Positions 8,386 through 16,395 of a DNA stretch of 64,000 bases are shown here, one piece after another. How positions within the stretch are numbered: position 1 is the first letter of the stretch; each line of letters begins with the position of its first letter. The position numbers were made by a program, and so were the translations under genes. The DNA comes from Rhizosphaericola mali (GTDB lineage: Bacteria; Bacteroidota; Bacteroidia; Chitinophagales; Chitinophagaceae), in assembly GCF_004337365.2 (NCBI RefSeq), contig NZ_CP044016.1, positions 372,001 to 436,000 of the forward strand, given 5' to 3'. Under the pieces are notes generated by a model. It saw nothing but the letters and a program-made list of their open reading frames with translations, was not told the origin of the DNA and ran no database searches.

Positions 8386-9810
8386 ATGGAACGTAGAAAA
8401 TTTCTACAACAATCAATTTTAGCAATGGGCGGCGTCCTTGCTTCCAAATATTCTATTGCAGGTTTGGGAAAAGAAGATTTTCCAATGGTACGTGTACCAA
8501 TTGCTCAACGTCGATTTAAAAGTGATGCTGTAGAGCGAGTGATCAAAGAGGTACGCGGAAGTATCGGAAATAAAGAATTGGGATGGATATTTGAAAATTG
8601 TTTTCCCAATACGATAGATACAACTGTAGAATATTCCACTAAAGACAAGAAGCCTGATACTTATGTCATTACAGGTGACATTGATGCCATGTGGTTACGA
8701 GATAGTTCGGCGCAAGTTTGGCCATATTTACCCTTATGCAAAGAGGATAAAAATTTGCATAAAATGATTGAAGGGGTTATACGCAAACAAACAGAATTTA
8801 TCCTTTTAGATCCGTATGCGAATGCATTTTACAATGATCCGAAGAAAGTGAGTGAATGGAAATCAGATCTTACAGATATGCGCCCTGGTGTGCATGAGCG
8901 TAAATGGGAGATTGATAGTCTTTGTTATACGATACGTTTGGCACATGGTTATTGGAAAATAACGGGAGATACTTCCATATTTACTCCGGATTGGCATAAA
9001 GCTATGTTATCTATCATACAGACGTTTAAAGAACAACAGCGCATTCTGGATGATGGACCTTACCATTTCCAACGAGTTACCAATAAAGCGACAGATACCC
9101 TTCCAATGGATGGATATGGCTATCCTGTGAAAGGCAATGGATTGATCTGTTCGATGTTTCGCCCAAGCGATGATGCAACGATTTATCCATACTTAATTCC
9201 TTCTAACTTATTCGCAGTCACATCTTTACAACAATTAGCGGAAATATGGGAAAAAACAGGGAAAGACGCAGCATGGATTACCTCTGCTAGAGATTTAGCT
9301 CGTACCGTTTGGCAGGCTATTCAAAATTATGGTACTACTTTTCATCCAAAATATGGTAAAATTTATGCATTTGAAACCAATGGTTTTGGTAGTTTCAATT
9401 TGATGGATGATGGCAATATTCCATCTTTGCTTTCGCTTCCATATTTGGGTGCGGTCCAAGAAACGGATCAAACTTATCTGAATACCAGGAAATATGTGCT
9501 TTCTGGAGATAATCCTTTTTATTTCCAAGGAGAGGCTGCAGAAGGTGTTGGTAGTCCACATACAGGAAAAGATCAGATTTGGCATTTGGCGATTATAATG
9601 CGTGCATTGACGAGCAACGACGATAAAGAAATCGCGCAAGCATTAAAATATATCCAAACGACGCACGCTGGGACAGGATTCATGCATGAATCTTTTGATA
9701 AAGATATTCCCATGAAATTTTCGCGTAAATGGTTTGCCTGGGCAAATACATTATGCGGTGAATTGATTTGGAAATTATATAAAGAGAAAAAGCATCTTTT
9801 AGATGCATAA
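8386..9810 (+). CDS. Glycoside hydrolase family 125 (exo-alpha-1,6-mannosidase type)
   Basis: 474 residues. The N-terminus ERRKFLQQSILAMGG is a twin-arginine-like signal, so export in folded form is likely. The body has the GH125 (former DUF1237) marks: DIDAMWLRDSSAQVWPYL near 100-117, the GYPVKGNGLICSMFRPSDD stretch, NLMDDGNIPSLLSLPYLG and the final GFMHESFDKD...RKWFAWAN. Characterised members remove alpha-1,6-linked mannose by inversion without a metal. It is paired with the preceding oxidoreductase and closed by a strong terminator at 9821-9849, so these two genes probably form the transcript. Confidence 0.92.
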   Translation: MERRKFLQQSILAMGGVLASKYSIAGLGKEDFPMVRVPIAQRRFKSDAVERVIKEVRGSIGNKELGWIFENCFPNTIDTTVEYSTKDKKPDTYVITGDIDAMWLRDSSAQVWPYLPLCKEDKNLHKMIEGVIRKQTEFILLDPYANAFYNDPKKVSEWKSDLTDMRPGVHERKWEIDSLCYTIRLAHGYWKITGDTSIFTPDWHKAMLSIIQTFKEQQRILDDGPYHFQRVTNKATDTLPMDGYGYPVKGNGLICSMFRPSDDATIYPYLIPSNLFAVTSLQQLAEIWEKTGKDAAWITSARDLARTVWQAIQNYGTTFHPKYGKIYAFETNGFGSFNLMDDGNIPSLLSLPYLGAVQETDQTYLNTRKYVLSGDNPFYFQGEAAEGVGSPHTGKDQIWHLAIIMRALTSNDDKEIAQALKYIQTTHAGTGFMHESFDKDIPMKFSRKWFAWANTLCGELIWKLYKEKKHLLDA

Positions 9811-9820
9811 AGTTTTAATA

Positions 9821-9849
9821 AGGCCTCCGATGCGGAGGCTTTATTTTTG
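9821..9849 (+). terminator. Rho-independent terminator after GH125 gene
   Basis: GCCTCCG (9823-9829) pairs with CGGAGGC (9833-9839) around an ATG loop, followed by TTTATTTTT. It lies 13 bases after the mannosidase stop. Confidence 0.88.
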
Positions 9850-9889
9850 AATAAAAATATCTAATTTAGGGTACATTTAATGCTAACAA

Positions 9890-10021
9890 ATGGAAGATAA
9901 TGTACTCATATTCATGGTGTTGATTTTTATTTTGAATCTAATGAATAGGGGAATTATCCCATTCATTATGCAAAGTTTTGCCAAAAGGAAATTGGTTAAT
10001 TTTAGTGTGACTTCTTGGTAG
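9890..10021 (+). CDS. Small hydrophobic protein, 43 aa, hypothetical
   Basis: An ATG-initiated frame of 43 codons ends at TAG (10019-10021), nine bases before the M48 protease start. The product begins MEDNVLIFMVLIFILNLMN, a single membrane-spanning stretch, followed by a basic tail with KRK. No homologue is recognised. It lies after the terminator of the previous unit and shares orientation and likely transcript with the protease. It may be a true small membrane protein, or simply a short frame in the leader. Confidence 0.35.
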   Translation: MEDNVLIFMVLIFILNLMNRGIIPFIMQSFAKRKLVNFSVTSW

Positions 10022-10030
10022 GAAATCTTA

Positions 10031-10750
10031 ATGGATTCTCTGATTTGCGGGCTGATTATTGGTACTGTATTTTATTTGAGTTCTCATGCAGGATCTAAAG
10101 ATCATATTTCTATTAAATCAATTATTGGAAGCTGCTTTGCTTTGTTACTTTATGTAGTCTATGATTTTGTTATAAAGCCCATATTGTATTCAATAATACT
10201 AAGAAAGAGACGATTATTATACTTTGAGGATTATCTAAAGGACAATGGTTTCATTTATCCAATTTATCAATTAAATGAAAAGGTCATTAATATCTACGCG
10301 ACAGGTGTATTAGATTCCTCAAAGAAAATATTGGTAGGTAAGGATCTATTAGAATTAGCAGATATCGATACTTTACATGGATTAATATGGCATGAATTGG
10401 GACATTTGAAAAATAATCATTTATGCAAAGTGTTTATAATCAATTCAATATGTACTTTGTTATATTTTATTTTATGGTTTAAATTGGGTCCTAAAATTTA
10501 CAGTTCACCTTGTGCTCCATTGTTTGTTGCTTTGTTAGGCGGATTCCTAGGAGTTGTCATGGTTATCATTCCTGAATATTTTAGGAAAAAATATGAAATT
10601 CAAGCAGATCAATTTGCTGCCCAAAATTTTGGTAAAAATAATTATGCTGGAGTGCTAAATAAATTGAATGAAATGACAAATGGAGGTGTTGAAAAAGGAA
10701 ATGTTTATTATCCAACATTGAAAGAAAGATTAGCGGCCATTTCAAACTAA
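10031..10750 (+). CDS. M48 family membrane metallopeptidase
   Basis: 239 residues. The zinc motif is HELGH (His121, Glu122, His125), preceded by ADIDTLHGLIW. Hydrophobic segments lie at about 6-20, 33-55, 137-150 and 158-178, and a later EIQADQFAAQ supplies the expected third ligand Glu and the conserved AD of the family. HtpX/Oma1-type M48 proteases degrade misfolded membrane proteins; this one is short and lacks extra domains. The start ATG follows AGGAAATCTTA. The downstream gene begins 65 bases later with its own -7-like box. Confidence 0.85.
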   Translation: MDSLICGLIIGTVFYLSSHAGSKDHISIKSIIGSCFALLLYVVYDFVIKPILYSIILRKRRLLYFEDYLKDNGFIYPIYQLNEKVINIYATGVLDSSKKILVGKDLLELADIDTLHGLIWHELGHLKNNHLCKVFIINSICTLLYFILWFKLGPKIYSSPCAPLFVALLGGFLGVVMVIIPEYFRKKYEIQADQFAAQNFGKNNYAGVLNKLNEMTNGGVEKGNVYYPTLKERLAAISN

Positions 10751-10767
10751 ATATTCTACATTTCCCT

Positions 10768-10775
10768 TATTTTTG
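10768..10775 (+). promoter_or_regulatory. Candidate -7 box for the aspartyl-protease-like gene
   Basis: TATTTTTG matches the Bacteroidota TAnnTTTG consensus and lies 40 bases before the ATG at 10816. No good -33 TTTG was found at the right distance, so support is partial. Confidence 0.35.
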
Positions 10776-10815
10776 TTAGTTCAAAAATTCTATTTTTTCG
10801 TTAAAAAAACATCTG

Positions 10816-12021
10816 ATGAAGCAACTATTCTTGCTCCTTTTTTGTCTAATGTGCTATTGGGGAAATGCGCAAAATGTATCCGAAAATGCATTTCGTAAAG
10901 CTGGAAAAATTACAGCACCAACAACTGCCAAAACTTACCCAATGCATCTCTGGAATGATTTTATATTGATAGATGCAAAAGTAAATGGCGTTCCAGGTAC
11001 TTTTATTTGGGATAATGGTTTGTCTTTTATTGCGTTAGATTCAATGTATGCAATTAAAGCCGGAGTTCATTTTCATAAGAAAAAAGAAGAGACGATCATT
11101 GATGGGAATGAAAAAACAATTCATCTAGAAGCTCAATATGCCGATAAGGTAGAAGTAGGTGCTTTTTCAGAAGAGCACGCGGCAGTTTTGGATTTAAATA
11201 TTGATCATGGTGTTTTTAAAAATCGTGAACATGAGATAAGTGGATTGATCGGAGGAGGTTTTAGTAATCATTTCAATTGGTCTTTTGATTTTGATAAAAT
11301 GTTGGTAACAATCTCTCCCAAGCCCATTCCTAAAGAAGGAATCCAACTTAAATATATTATTGATACATTCAATAACTTAGATTATTTCCCCATGACGATC
11401 AATGGTCAAGATATCTATGCTCAAGTAGACTTTGGCATGGTAGGAGAGGTTTTCAGTGCTACAGATCAATTAGCGCCATTATTTGAGGGACATCCTGTAG
11501 TCACTTCTGTGGGTTACAATAGTATTTCGGCAGGAGGACTAAATAGAGTGGATACAATTTATACAATACAAGATAATTATGAATACACCTTGAGTGGACA
11601 CAAAATGTCAGAATTACCTAGATTAGAATTAAGTGGTAGCGAGACTGGATTCAAGATTGGTAGCCGATATTTTATGCATTATAATGTAACAATTAATAAC
11701 CATGATTCGGTATATATTTTGTCCCCTCGGTTGACAGCCTTGCCGTCCAAATCTAGAAAAGCATATGGTGTGTTTGTCTTAAAAAAAAGAAATGAAATGT
11801 ACATTGGTCGATTAAGCAATAATCCGAATCTAAACGGTAAAAATGTAGATCTCTTGCAAAAAGTTATATCTATCAATGGCAAAACAGCAAAAGATTTTTA
11901 CGGTATTATGGATATTAGAGATTATCAAGAAAAATTAAAAAACGCAGGAAAAGATATGGTCTTAAAAATGGAGGATGGAAATGTATATAAATTTACACCG
12001 CAAGATGATATTGCAAATTAA
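10816..12021 (+). CDS. Secreted retropepsin/aspartyl-protease-like protein with C-terminal PDZ-like region
   Basis: 401 residues, with a signal peptide of about 19 residues ending GNAQ. Two pepsin-like half motifs are visible but both lack the usual Thr/Ser: FIWDNGLS (Asp66-Asn67-Gly68) and YAQVDFGM (Asp205-Phe206-Gly207). The first GLIGGGF fits the beta-strand psi loop. Residues about 325-400 (GKNVDLLQKVISINGKTAKDF) look like a PDZ-type domain, a combination common in Bacteroidota secreted aspartyl-protease-like proteins. With both catalytic triplets altered, proteolytic activity is doubtful; it could be a binding protein. Confidence 0.65.
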   Translation: MKQLFLLLFCLMCYWGNAQNVSENAFRKAGKITAPTTAKTYPMHLWNDFILIDAKVNGVPGTFIWDNGLSFIALDSMYAIKAGVHFHKKKEETIIDGNEKTIHLEAQYADKVEVGAFSEEHAAVLDLNIDHGVFKNREHEISGLIGGGFSNHFNWSFDFDKMLVTISPKPIPKEGIQLKYIIDTFNNLDYFPMTINGQDIYAQVDFGMVGEVFSATDQLAPLFEGHPVVTSVGYNSISAGGLNRVDTIYTIQDNYEYTLSGHKMSELPRLELSGSETGFKIGSRYFMHYNVTINNHDSVYILSPRLTALPSKSRKAYGVFVLKKRNEMYIGRLSNNPNLNGKNVDLLQKVISINGKTAKDFYGIMDIRDYQEKLKNAGKDMVLKMEDGNVYKFTPQDDIAN

Positions 12022-12051
12022 TTGAAATACAATTCATTGTGTAGTTTACTT

Positions 12052-12540
12052 TCAAAATGTATTGGCGATGAATTTACAATAGTTTGCATATTGATCTGCT
12101 TGTGATTTCGGATAGGTGATGGTTATGGTTTGCAATACTTTTGCAGGTCCAGTATTAAAATAATTATTCAATTGTGTTAGTTTGGTTTTTCTGTAAAAAA
12201 TCTTTCCTTCTTTAGTTATTCCAGAAACGATGAAATCATTTATACCAATTAGTTTGTAAGTGATTTTACCTTCTTTATTTAAAAATTTCAATTCTTGGGA
12301 GAGATTATTGATTTCCTCATTTTCCAATGAACCATAAGCTCTGATTTCCGTCTTTTCATCATTGGAAATAATAACGCAACCATCACCATTGTCCGATTCT
12401 GGTTGCGCTGTAAAGTCTTTGGGATAATCTATGCAAAATTGAAATCTCGCATTGCAATAATTCTTATAATTTTCTTGCCCAAAGGAACATAGCGGAAAAC
12501 TGAAAAGGAAAAAGAATACGAGTAATTTTTTAATTATCAT
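12052..12540 (-). CDS. Secreted hypothetical protein, 162 aa
   Basis: A signal peptide of about 21 residues (KKLLVFFFLFSFPLCSFGQ) is followed by a small mixed alpha/beta domain. The sequence RFQFCIDYPKDF at 33-44 resembles the start of PsbP/LpqN-like or DUF-type domains, where a protein reads as an extracellular stress or load protein; I do not recognise a specific family. Cysteines at about 29 and 37 could form a disulfide. It sits tail-to-tail with the aspartyl-protease-like gene and nine bases downstream of a short frame on its own strand. Function unknown. Confidence 0.6.
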   Translation of the reverse strand: MIIKKLLVFFFLFSFPLCSFGQENYKNYCNARFQFCIDYPKDFTAQPESDNGDGCVIISNDEKTEIRAYGSLENEEINNLSQELKFLNKEGKITYKLIGINDFIVSGITKEGKIFYRKTKLTQLNNYFNTGPAKVLQTITITYPKSQADQYANYCKFIANTF

Positions 12541-12549
12541 CCAACGAAA

Positions 12550-12756
12550 TTATTTATTATGAATTTGGGAGTTTTTAAATAGTCTTATCCATCCAGTTTT
12601 GGAAATAACTAAAGTTTTTCTAGGAGTGTTATATCCAATTGGATATATGTCAAATGCTAAGTTCTTAGTTCCCAGCACATTACCCATTTTTAATGGAATA
12701 ATTCGCACCTTGTTTATTGAAAATTCATTGTCTTTGAAATCATCAAATATTCCCAA
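12550..12756 (-). CDS. Short hypothetical frame, possible remnant of a larger gene
   Basis: The 68-codon frame opens with TTG at 12756 and has no ATG. The same frame is open upstream to a TAG at 12820-12822, reading HDQFTFSSISEEKDFYEY before the TTG, which looks like real protein sequence. The frame may therefore be the 3' end of a gene whose start has been lost, rather than a gene with a TTG start. No family is recognised. It lies between a secreted protein and the TPR-Imm33 gene on the same strand. Confidence 0.35.
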   Translation of the reverse strand: MGIFDDFKDNEFSINKVRIIPLKMGNVLGTKNLAFDIYPIGYNTPRKTLVISKTGWIRLFKNSQIHNK

Positions 12757-12868
12757 TACATATTCATAAAAATCTTTTTCTTCACTAATAGATGAAAATG
12801 TAAATTGATCATGTACTGTCTAAAAGAAGCGATTATATATATAAAAAATCCAATACTGATAGTTACAT

Positions 12869-14068
12869 TTAATTTTTATAATGCAAACTTTTCCAAGTTT
12901 CTAAAGCCCAATTTTTATCATCTTCTTCATCGTAATAAAATACGGATTGGACAATTTCATTACCAGCTATTGAAAATCCATAGATGACATCATAGCTTTT
13001 ATAATTATCAGATTCTTTAATCCGATATCCTATACGAGGAGTTACATCTTCAGAAAATTCAAATAATTCTAATGTTGGAGCCATTGTTTGATCTCTATTT
13101 TCGATATCGGTTTTGTACATTTTATATAAATCCGTTTCATTGTTATCTAAATCATCCCAAATAATCAATCGCACAGATTTATCACCTGTAGTAAAATATA
13201 AGCTTCCGTCTTCTTCTAATTTACTTTCAAATAAATTATTGATATCAAATGACCATTCTTGGGTTAATTGTTTGGAAATTAAATAATCACTATCCAACTT
13301 GAAATCATGTATTCCGTGCCAATCGGAATTTTCTGTTATTCTTTCAAAAACGGACCCTATCCCTTTTAAAAGGAGAGCTGCAATGGATGGATCTATTTGT
13401 AATAAAGTAGATGGGTTATAAATACCACTATTGTTTGGATCATTCGTATATTCATCCGATTCCTGTCCTGAAAATATACGCCAACCGCTATCTTTTGGAT
13501 TCATTGGCTTTTCTCGATACATAAATTGGGGGCGTATTTTCGACTCAATAACCATTTTTGAAACGATCAAACCGCCAATATGTGGAAAATCGGAAAAATC
13601 ACTTAAATAGTGAGGATTATCCGTACTAACTTCTTCTATTTCAATATTTTCCATCAAGAAATTGAAATATTTTTTCTCTTCCTCTTTAAATATATCTTCC
13701 TTTTCAAGCTGGAATGCCTTGTGTAAATAATGAAGTGCCCATTCTTCTGAATTATTTTCAAAATATACTTGTCCCAATCTCAACATGATAAATGGATTGT
13801 TTTCTGCATTTGAAGCACGATTTTCTAATGCATTTTTTAAATGGAATAATGCATTAGCATAATCTTTAGATTGAAAATAAGCATCGCCTATAGAAGCTTC
13901 TAACCAAATAGATTCATTATATTGTTCTTGGGGGGTAGGAATATATGTTAGTGCTTGTTTCCAAAGACCAATTGCTCCATTATAATCTTGTTTATCGTCC
14001 ATCAATTGATTGCCTTCAATGGCTAATTCATCTATTTTTTGAGCAACTTCTTGGGAAAGGGTATACAT
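12869..14068 (-). CDS. TPR protein with Imm33-type (DUF2185) domain
   Basis: 399 residues, no signal peptide. Residues 1-125 form about three tetratricopeptide-like helical pairs (ASIGDAYFQSKDYANALFHLKNAL is one). Residues about 165-245 match DUF2185/Imm33: GLIVSKMVIE, FMYREKP, then KDSGWRIFSG, DEYTNDPNNSGIY and LQIDPSIAALL. The C-terminal 120 residues are an acidic alpha/beta region I cannot name. DUF2185 proteins are predicted immunity or SUKH-like partner proteins of polymorphic toxins, but no toxin gene is near. It is followed on the same strand by short hypothetical genes. Confidence 0.75.
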   Translation of the reverse strand: MYTLSQEVAQKIDELAIEGNQLMDDKQDYNGAIGLWKQALTYIPTPQEQYNESIWLEASIGDAYFQSKDYANALFHLKNALENRASNAENNPFIMLRLGQVYFENNSEEWALHYLHKAFQLEKEDIFKEEEKKYFNFLMENIEIEEVSTDNPHYLSDFSDFPHIGGLIVSKMVIESKIRPQFMYREKPMNPKDSGWRIFSGQESDEYTNDPNNSGIYNPSTLLQIDPSIAALLLKGIGSVFERITENSDWHGIHDFKLDSDYLISKQLTQEWSFDINNLFESKLEEDGSLYFTTGDKSVRLIIWDDLDNNETDLYKMYKTDIENRDQTMAPTLELFEFSEDVTPRIGYRIKESDNYKSYDVIYGFSIAGNEIVQSVFYYDEEDDKNWALETWKSLHYKN

Positions 14069-14075
14069 AAACCTG

Positions 14076-14522
14076 TTATTTATTTTCCTCTTGATATTTC
14101 AGATCGAAATCTATCATCCATTCGATACCATATTTATCTCTAAACATTCCAAAATAGGAATTCCAAAAGCTTTCCGAAAGTGGAACTTCGACCTCTCCGC
14201 CTGCAGATAATCCTGCGAATAAACGTTCTGCTTCCTCTTTGGATGTGGCACTGATGGCGATTTTGCTTCTATTTTCTTTTTCGTTAACGGTTCCCATAAA
14301 GGATGGAACATCGCTTGCCATCAAGGTATCCACACCTATAGGCAAAGCTATATGCATGATTTTGTTGGCATCCTCCTCGGATATCGGCGGAAAATTAGGA
14401 TCACTTGGAATGTCTTTCATTCGCACAATTGTTGCAAATTCTCCTCCGAAAACAGATTTGTAAAATGTAAAAGCTTCTTCTGCATTTCCATTGAAATGAA
14501 GATGTGTATTGATTTTTGGCAT
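14076..14522 (-). CDS. VOC family (PhnB/3-demethylubiquinone-9 methyltransferase-like) protein
   Basis: 148 residues. HLHFNGNAEEAFTFYKSVFGGEF (within 7-29) is the PhnB-type opening, followed by IMHIALPIG, LMASD, and the closing FWNSYFGMFRDKYGIEWMIDF. This is the two beta-alpha-beta-beta-beta module of the vicinal oxygen chelate superfamily. Such stand-alone proteins bind small molecules, and most have no known substrate. It sits seven bases upstream of the TPR-Imm33 gene, so they may be co-transcribed. Confidence 0.88.
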   Translation of the reverse strand: MPKINTHLHFNGNAEEAFTFYKSVFGGEFATIVRMKDIPSDPNFPPISEEDANKIMHIALPIGVDTLMASDVPSFMGTVNEKENRSKIAISATSKEEAERLFAGLSAGGEVEVPLSESFWNSYFGMFRDKYGIEWMIDFDLKYQEENK

Positions 14523-14642
14523 GGTGAATATTTTGCATTCAAATTACAATAGTTTGGGATAAAATGATGCAAATTCCAAAGAAATAAAAGTTATTTTTCT
14601 ATAAGTAAATGCAAGTTGCATAATGTTAAAATCTAATTTCAA

Positions 14643-14674
14643 TTTGTTCTTAATATTTGTAGTAGGTACATTTG
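14643..14674 (+). promoter_or_regulatory. Bacteroidota-type promoter for the ABM-domain gene
   Basis: TTTG at 14643-14646 and TACATTTG at 14667-14674 are separated by 20 bases, an excellent match to the TTTG / TAnnTTTG promoter. The ATG at 14699 is 25 bases after the -7 box, giving a short leader. Confidence 0.65.
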
Positions 14675-14698
14675 TTAAGCCACTAAATACACATCGCT

Positions 14699-15421
14699 AT
14701 GTACTTTTTTAATAAAAAAACAATTGGAATCATGCTTGCTATTGGCTTTGCAAATTTTTCCAATGCACAAACGAATCCGAAAAATATGAGTGACAATACA
14801 GTCGAACAATTAGGCATCATCAGAACAAAACCAGGCACTTGGAATACTTATTTGCCTATCATGTTACACAATGTCAAAAGTTCGAGAAAGGAAAAAGGAA
14901 ATATCTCTTTTACCTTATATCAACCCGAAGATGGGGCAGAAGTGGGTATTTGGTTGGAACGCTGGCACAACCAAGCGGCTATGGAAAATCATTTTACGTA
15001 TGATTATTTGAAAGCCGTACGTAAAACTGTTCCTGAGGTAAAAGATGGTGCTGTGACGCAAATTTCCCTAAAAGAAGTGGCGGCCATTCCTGCAAAAACA
15101 GTACAATTAAATGGTGTAGCGCCGCAAAGAAACGTAATTGTTATATTTGAACCCAAAACAGAAGAGCGGGACGCATTTCTAAAAGCTATCGCGGATGTGA
15201 CACCTCATGCGAGAAAAGCGCCGGGCAATTACGGTTTTAATATTTATGAAGATGTGGCTAATCCGGACAGATTTGTTTTGGTAGAGGGTTGGAAAGACGC
15301 GGCTGCACACGATGCACACATGGCGCAAGCGTATTCCAAAGATTTTGATAAAGCTACAGCAGGAATATTTAAAGTGGATCCAATGTCTGAACGTTGGTTA
15401 GCGAAAGATATTTCGGAATAG
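14699..15421 (+). CDS. Secreted protein with two antibiotic-biosynthesis-monooxygenase (ABM)-like domains
   Basis: 240 residues with a signal peptide ending NAQ at about 24. Two dimeric alpha/beta-barrel modules follow: residues 35-125 (GIIRTKPGTWNTY, then IWLERWHNQAAMENHF) and 140-230 (VIVIFEPKTEERDAFLKAI, then FVLVEGWKDAAAHDAHM). The second half has the usual ABM features, including the E-W/H-hydrophobic pattern. ABM proteins oxidise quinols or act as simple monooxygenases without cofactor; an exported tandem version is less common. It is a single-gene unit with its own promoter and a strong terminator. Confidence 0.8.
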   Translation: MYFFNKKTIGIMLAIGFANFSNAQTNPKNMSDNTVEQLGIIRTKPGTWNTYLPIMLHNVKSSRKEKGNISFTLYQPEDGAEVGIWLERWHNQAAMENHFTYDYLKAVRKTVPEVKDGAVTQISLKEVAAIPAKTVQLNGVAPQRNVIVIFEPKTEERDAFLKAIADVTPHARKAPGNYGFNIYEDVANPDRFVLVEGWKDAAAHDAHMAQAYSKDFDKATAGIFKVDPMSERWLAKDISE

Positions 15422-15440
15422 AAGTATAACTATACCTTAC

Positions 15441-15470
15441 AAATGCCCCAAGAGATTGGGGCATTTGTAT
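15441..15470 (+). terminator. Terminator after ABM gene
   Basis: An 11-base perfect stem, AAATGCCCCAA (15441-15451) with TTGGGGCATTT (15456-15466), and a GAGA loop. The T-tract is short (TTTGTATTT). Confidence 0.8.
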
Positions 15471-15622
15471 TTAAGATGAACTGATATTGGAAAAAAACTC
15501 TCATTTATTTTACCATTCATCACACTCATTCTTTATAAGAAATAACTTATTAACCATAGGTAAATATTTATCCAAAATTGATTTTCTAAACTTCTAATTT
15601 CAATACATCTAAAACTTTAAAA

Positions 15623-16279
15623 ATGAAAAATATCTTCTTAGTATTCTTATCCATCTTATTAATTAAAAATGGATATAGTCAAGCAAATGTTGATAGTACA
15701 TCCGCAGAAGTAAATAGAAGATTGCATATTATCGGAAAGGATGATCAACATCTAAGGTTTTCCCTATTGAAAAAAAAGTCCAATGACTCCTTGTTAAAGC
15801 AAATTAATAAAGTCGATAGTATCAACGAAAACTATGTATTGCAACTTTTGGAAAACAATGGCTGGAATAAGTATGAATTAGACGAGTCATCCAACCATGT
15901 GATTTTTCTAGTACTAGATCACATGAACAAAAAAGATGTAGCTATAATGGAACAATATGCTCCTTTAATGAAAGAAAAAGCGGATGCCGGTAAATTAGAT
16001 AAGTCAGATTATGCTACATTTTTTGATAGAATATGTAAGTATAAAAATGAGCCACAATATTACGGAACGCAATTTGTGAAGATTGGGAAAGATCAATATG
16101 TTTGGCCTATTAACGATGTAGAAAATGTAGATAAAAGAAGAGCTAGTGTAGATTTGCCAGATATGGAATCATACATTGGATTAGTAAAATCGATGGCAAA
16201 AAAGACCGTTGTTTTTAATAAAAAAATGACTATCGATGAAATACTTGCGTTGCAAAAAGCCAATGAGGCAAAAAATTAA
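15623..16279 (+). CDS. DUF6624-type secreted protein
   Basis: 218 residues, with a signal peptide ending GYSQ at about 20. Conserved DUF6624 features are visible: the DDQHLRF opening at about 40-46, KVDSINENYVLQLLENNGWNKYELD, a VIFLVLDHMN segment that stands for the usual LVQH, FFDRICKYKNEPQYYGTQF and WPINDVENVDKRRASVDLPDMESY. The function of the family is unknown. It is a single gene with about 180 upstream bases of AT-rich DNA. Confidence 0.78.
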   Translation: MKNIFLVFLSILLIKNGYSQANVDSTSAEVNRRLHIIGKDDQHLRFSLLKKKSNDSLLKQINKVDSINENYVLQLLENNGWNKYELDESSNHVIFLVLDHMNKKDVAIMEQYAPLMKEKADAGKLDKSDYATFFDRICKYKNEPQYYGTQFVKIGKDQYVWPINDVENVDKRRASVDLPDMESYIGLVKSMAKKTVVFNKKMTIDEILALQKANEAKN

Positions 16280-16395
16280 ATTATAGCGTTTACTTTTCCA
16301 TAATTTATTTTAAAATTTGACATAATTAGATAACAGAATTTGGCAGTTTTGTATCTAAATGAGGAAAATTTATTGCAGTAATTAAAGTTTTTCTA

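Noticed and set aside
12805..12987. A 60-codon plus-strand open frame
   Set aside because: It is antisense to the end of the TPR-Imm33 gene and has no protein-like pattern of its own.
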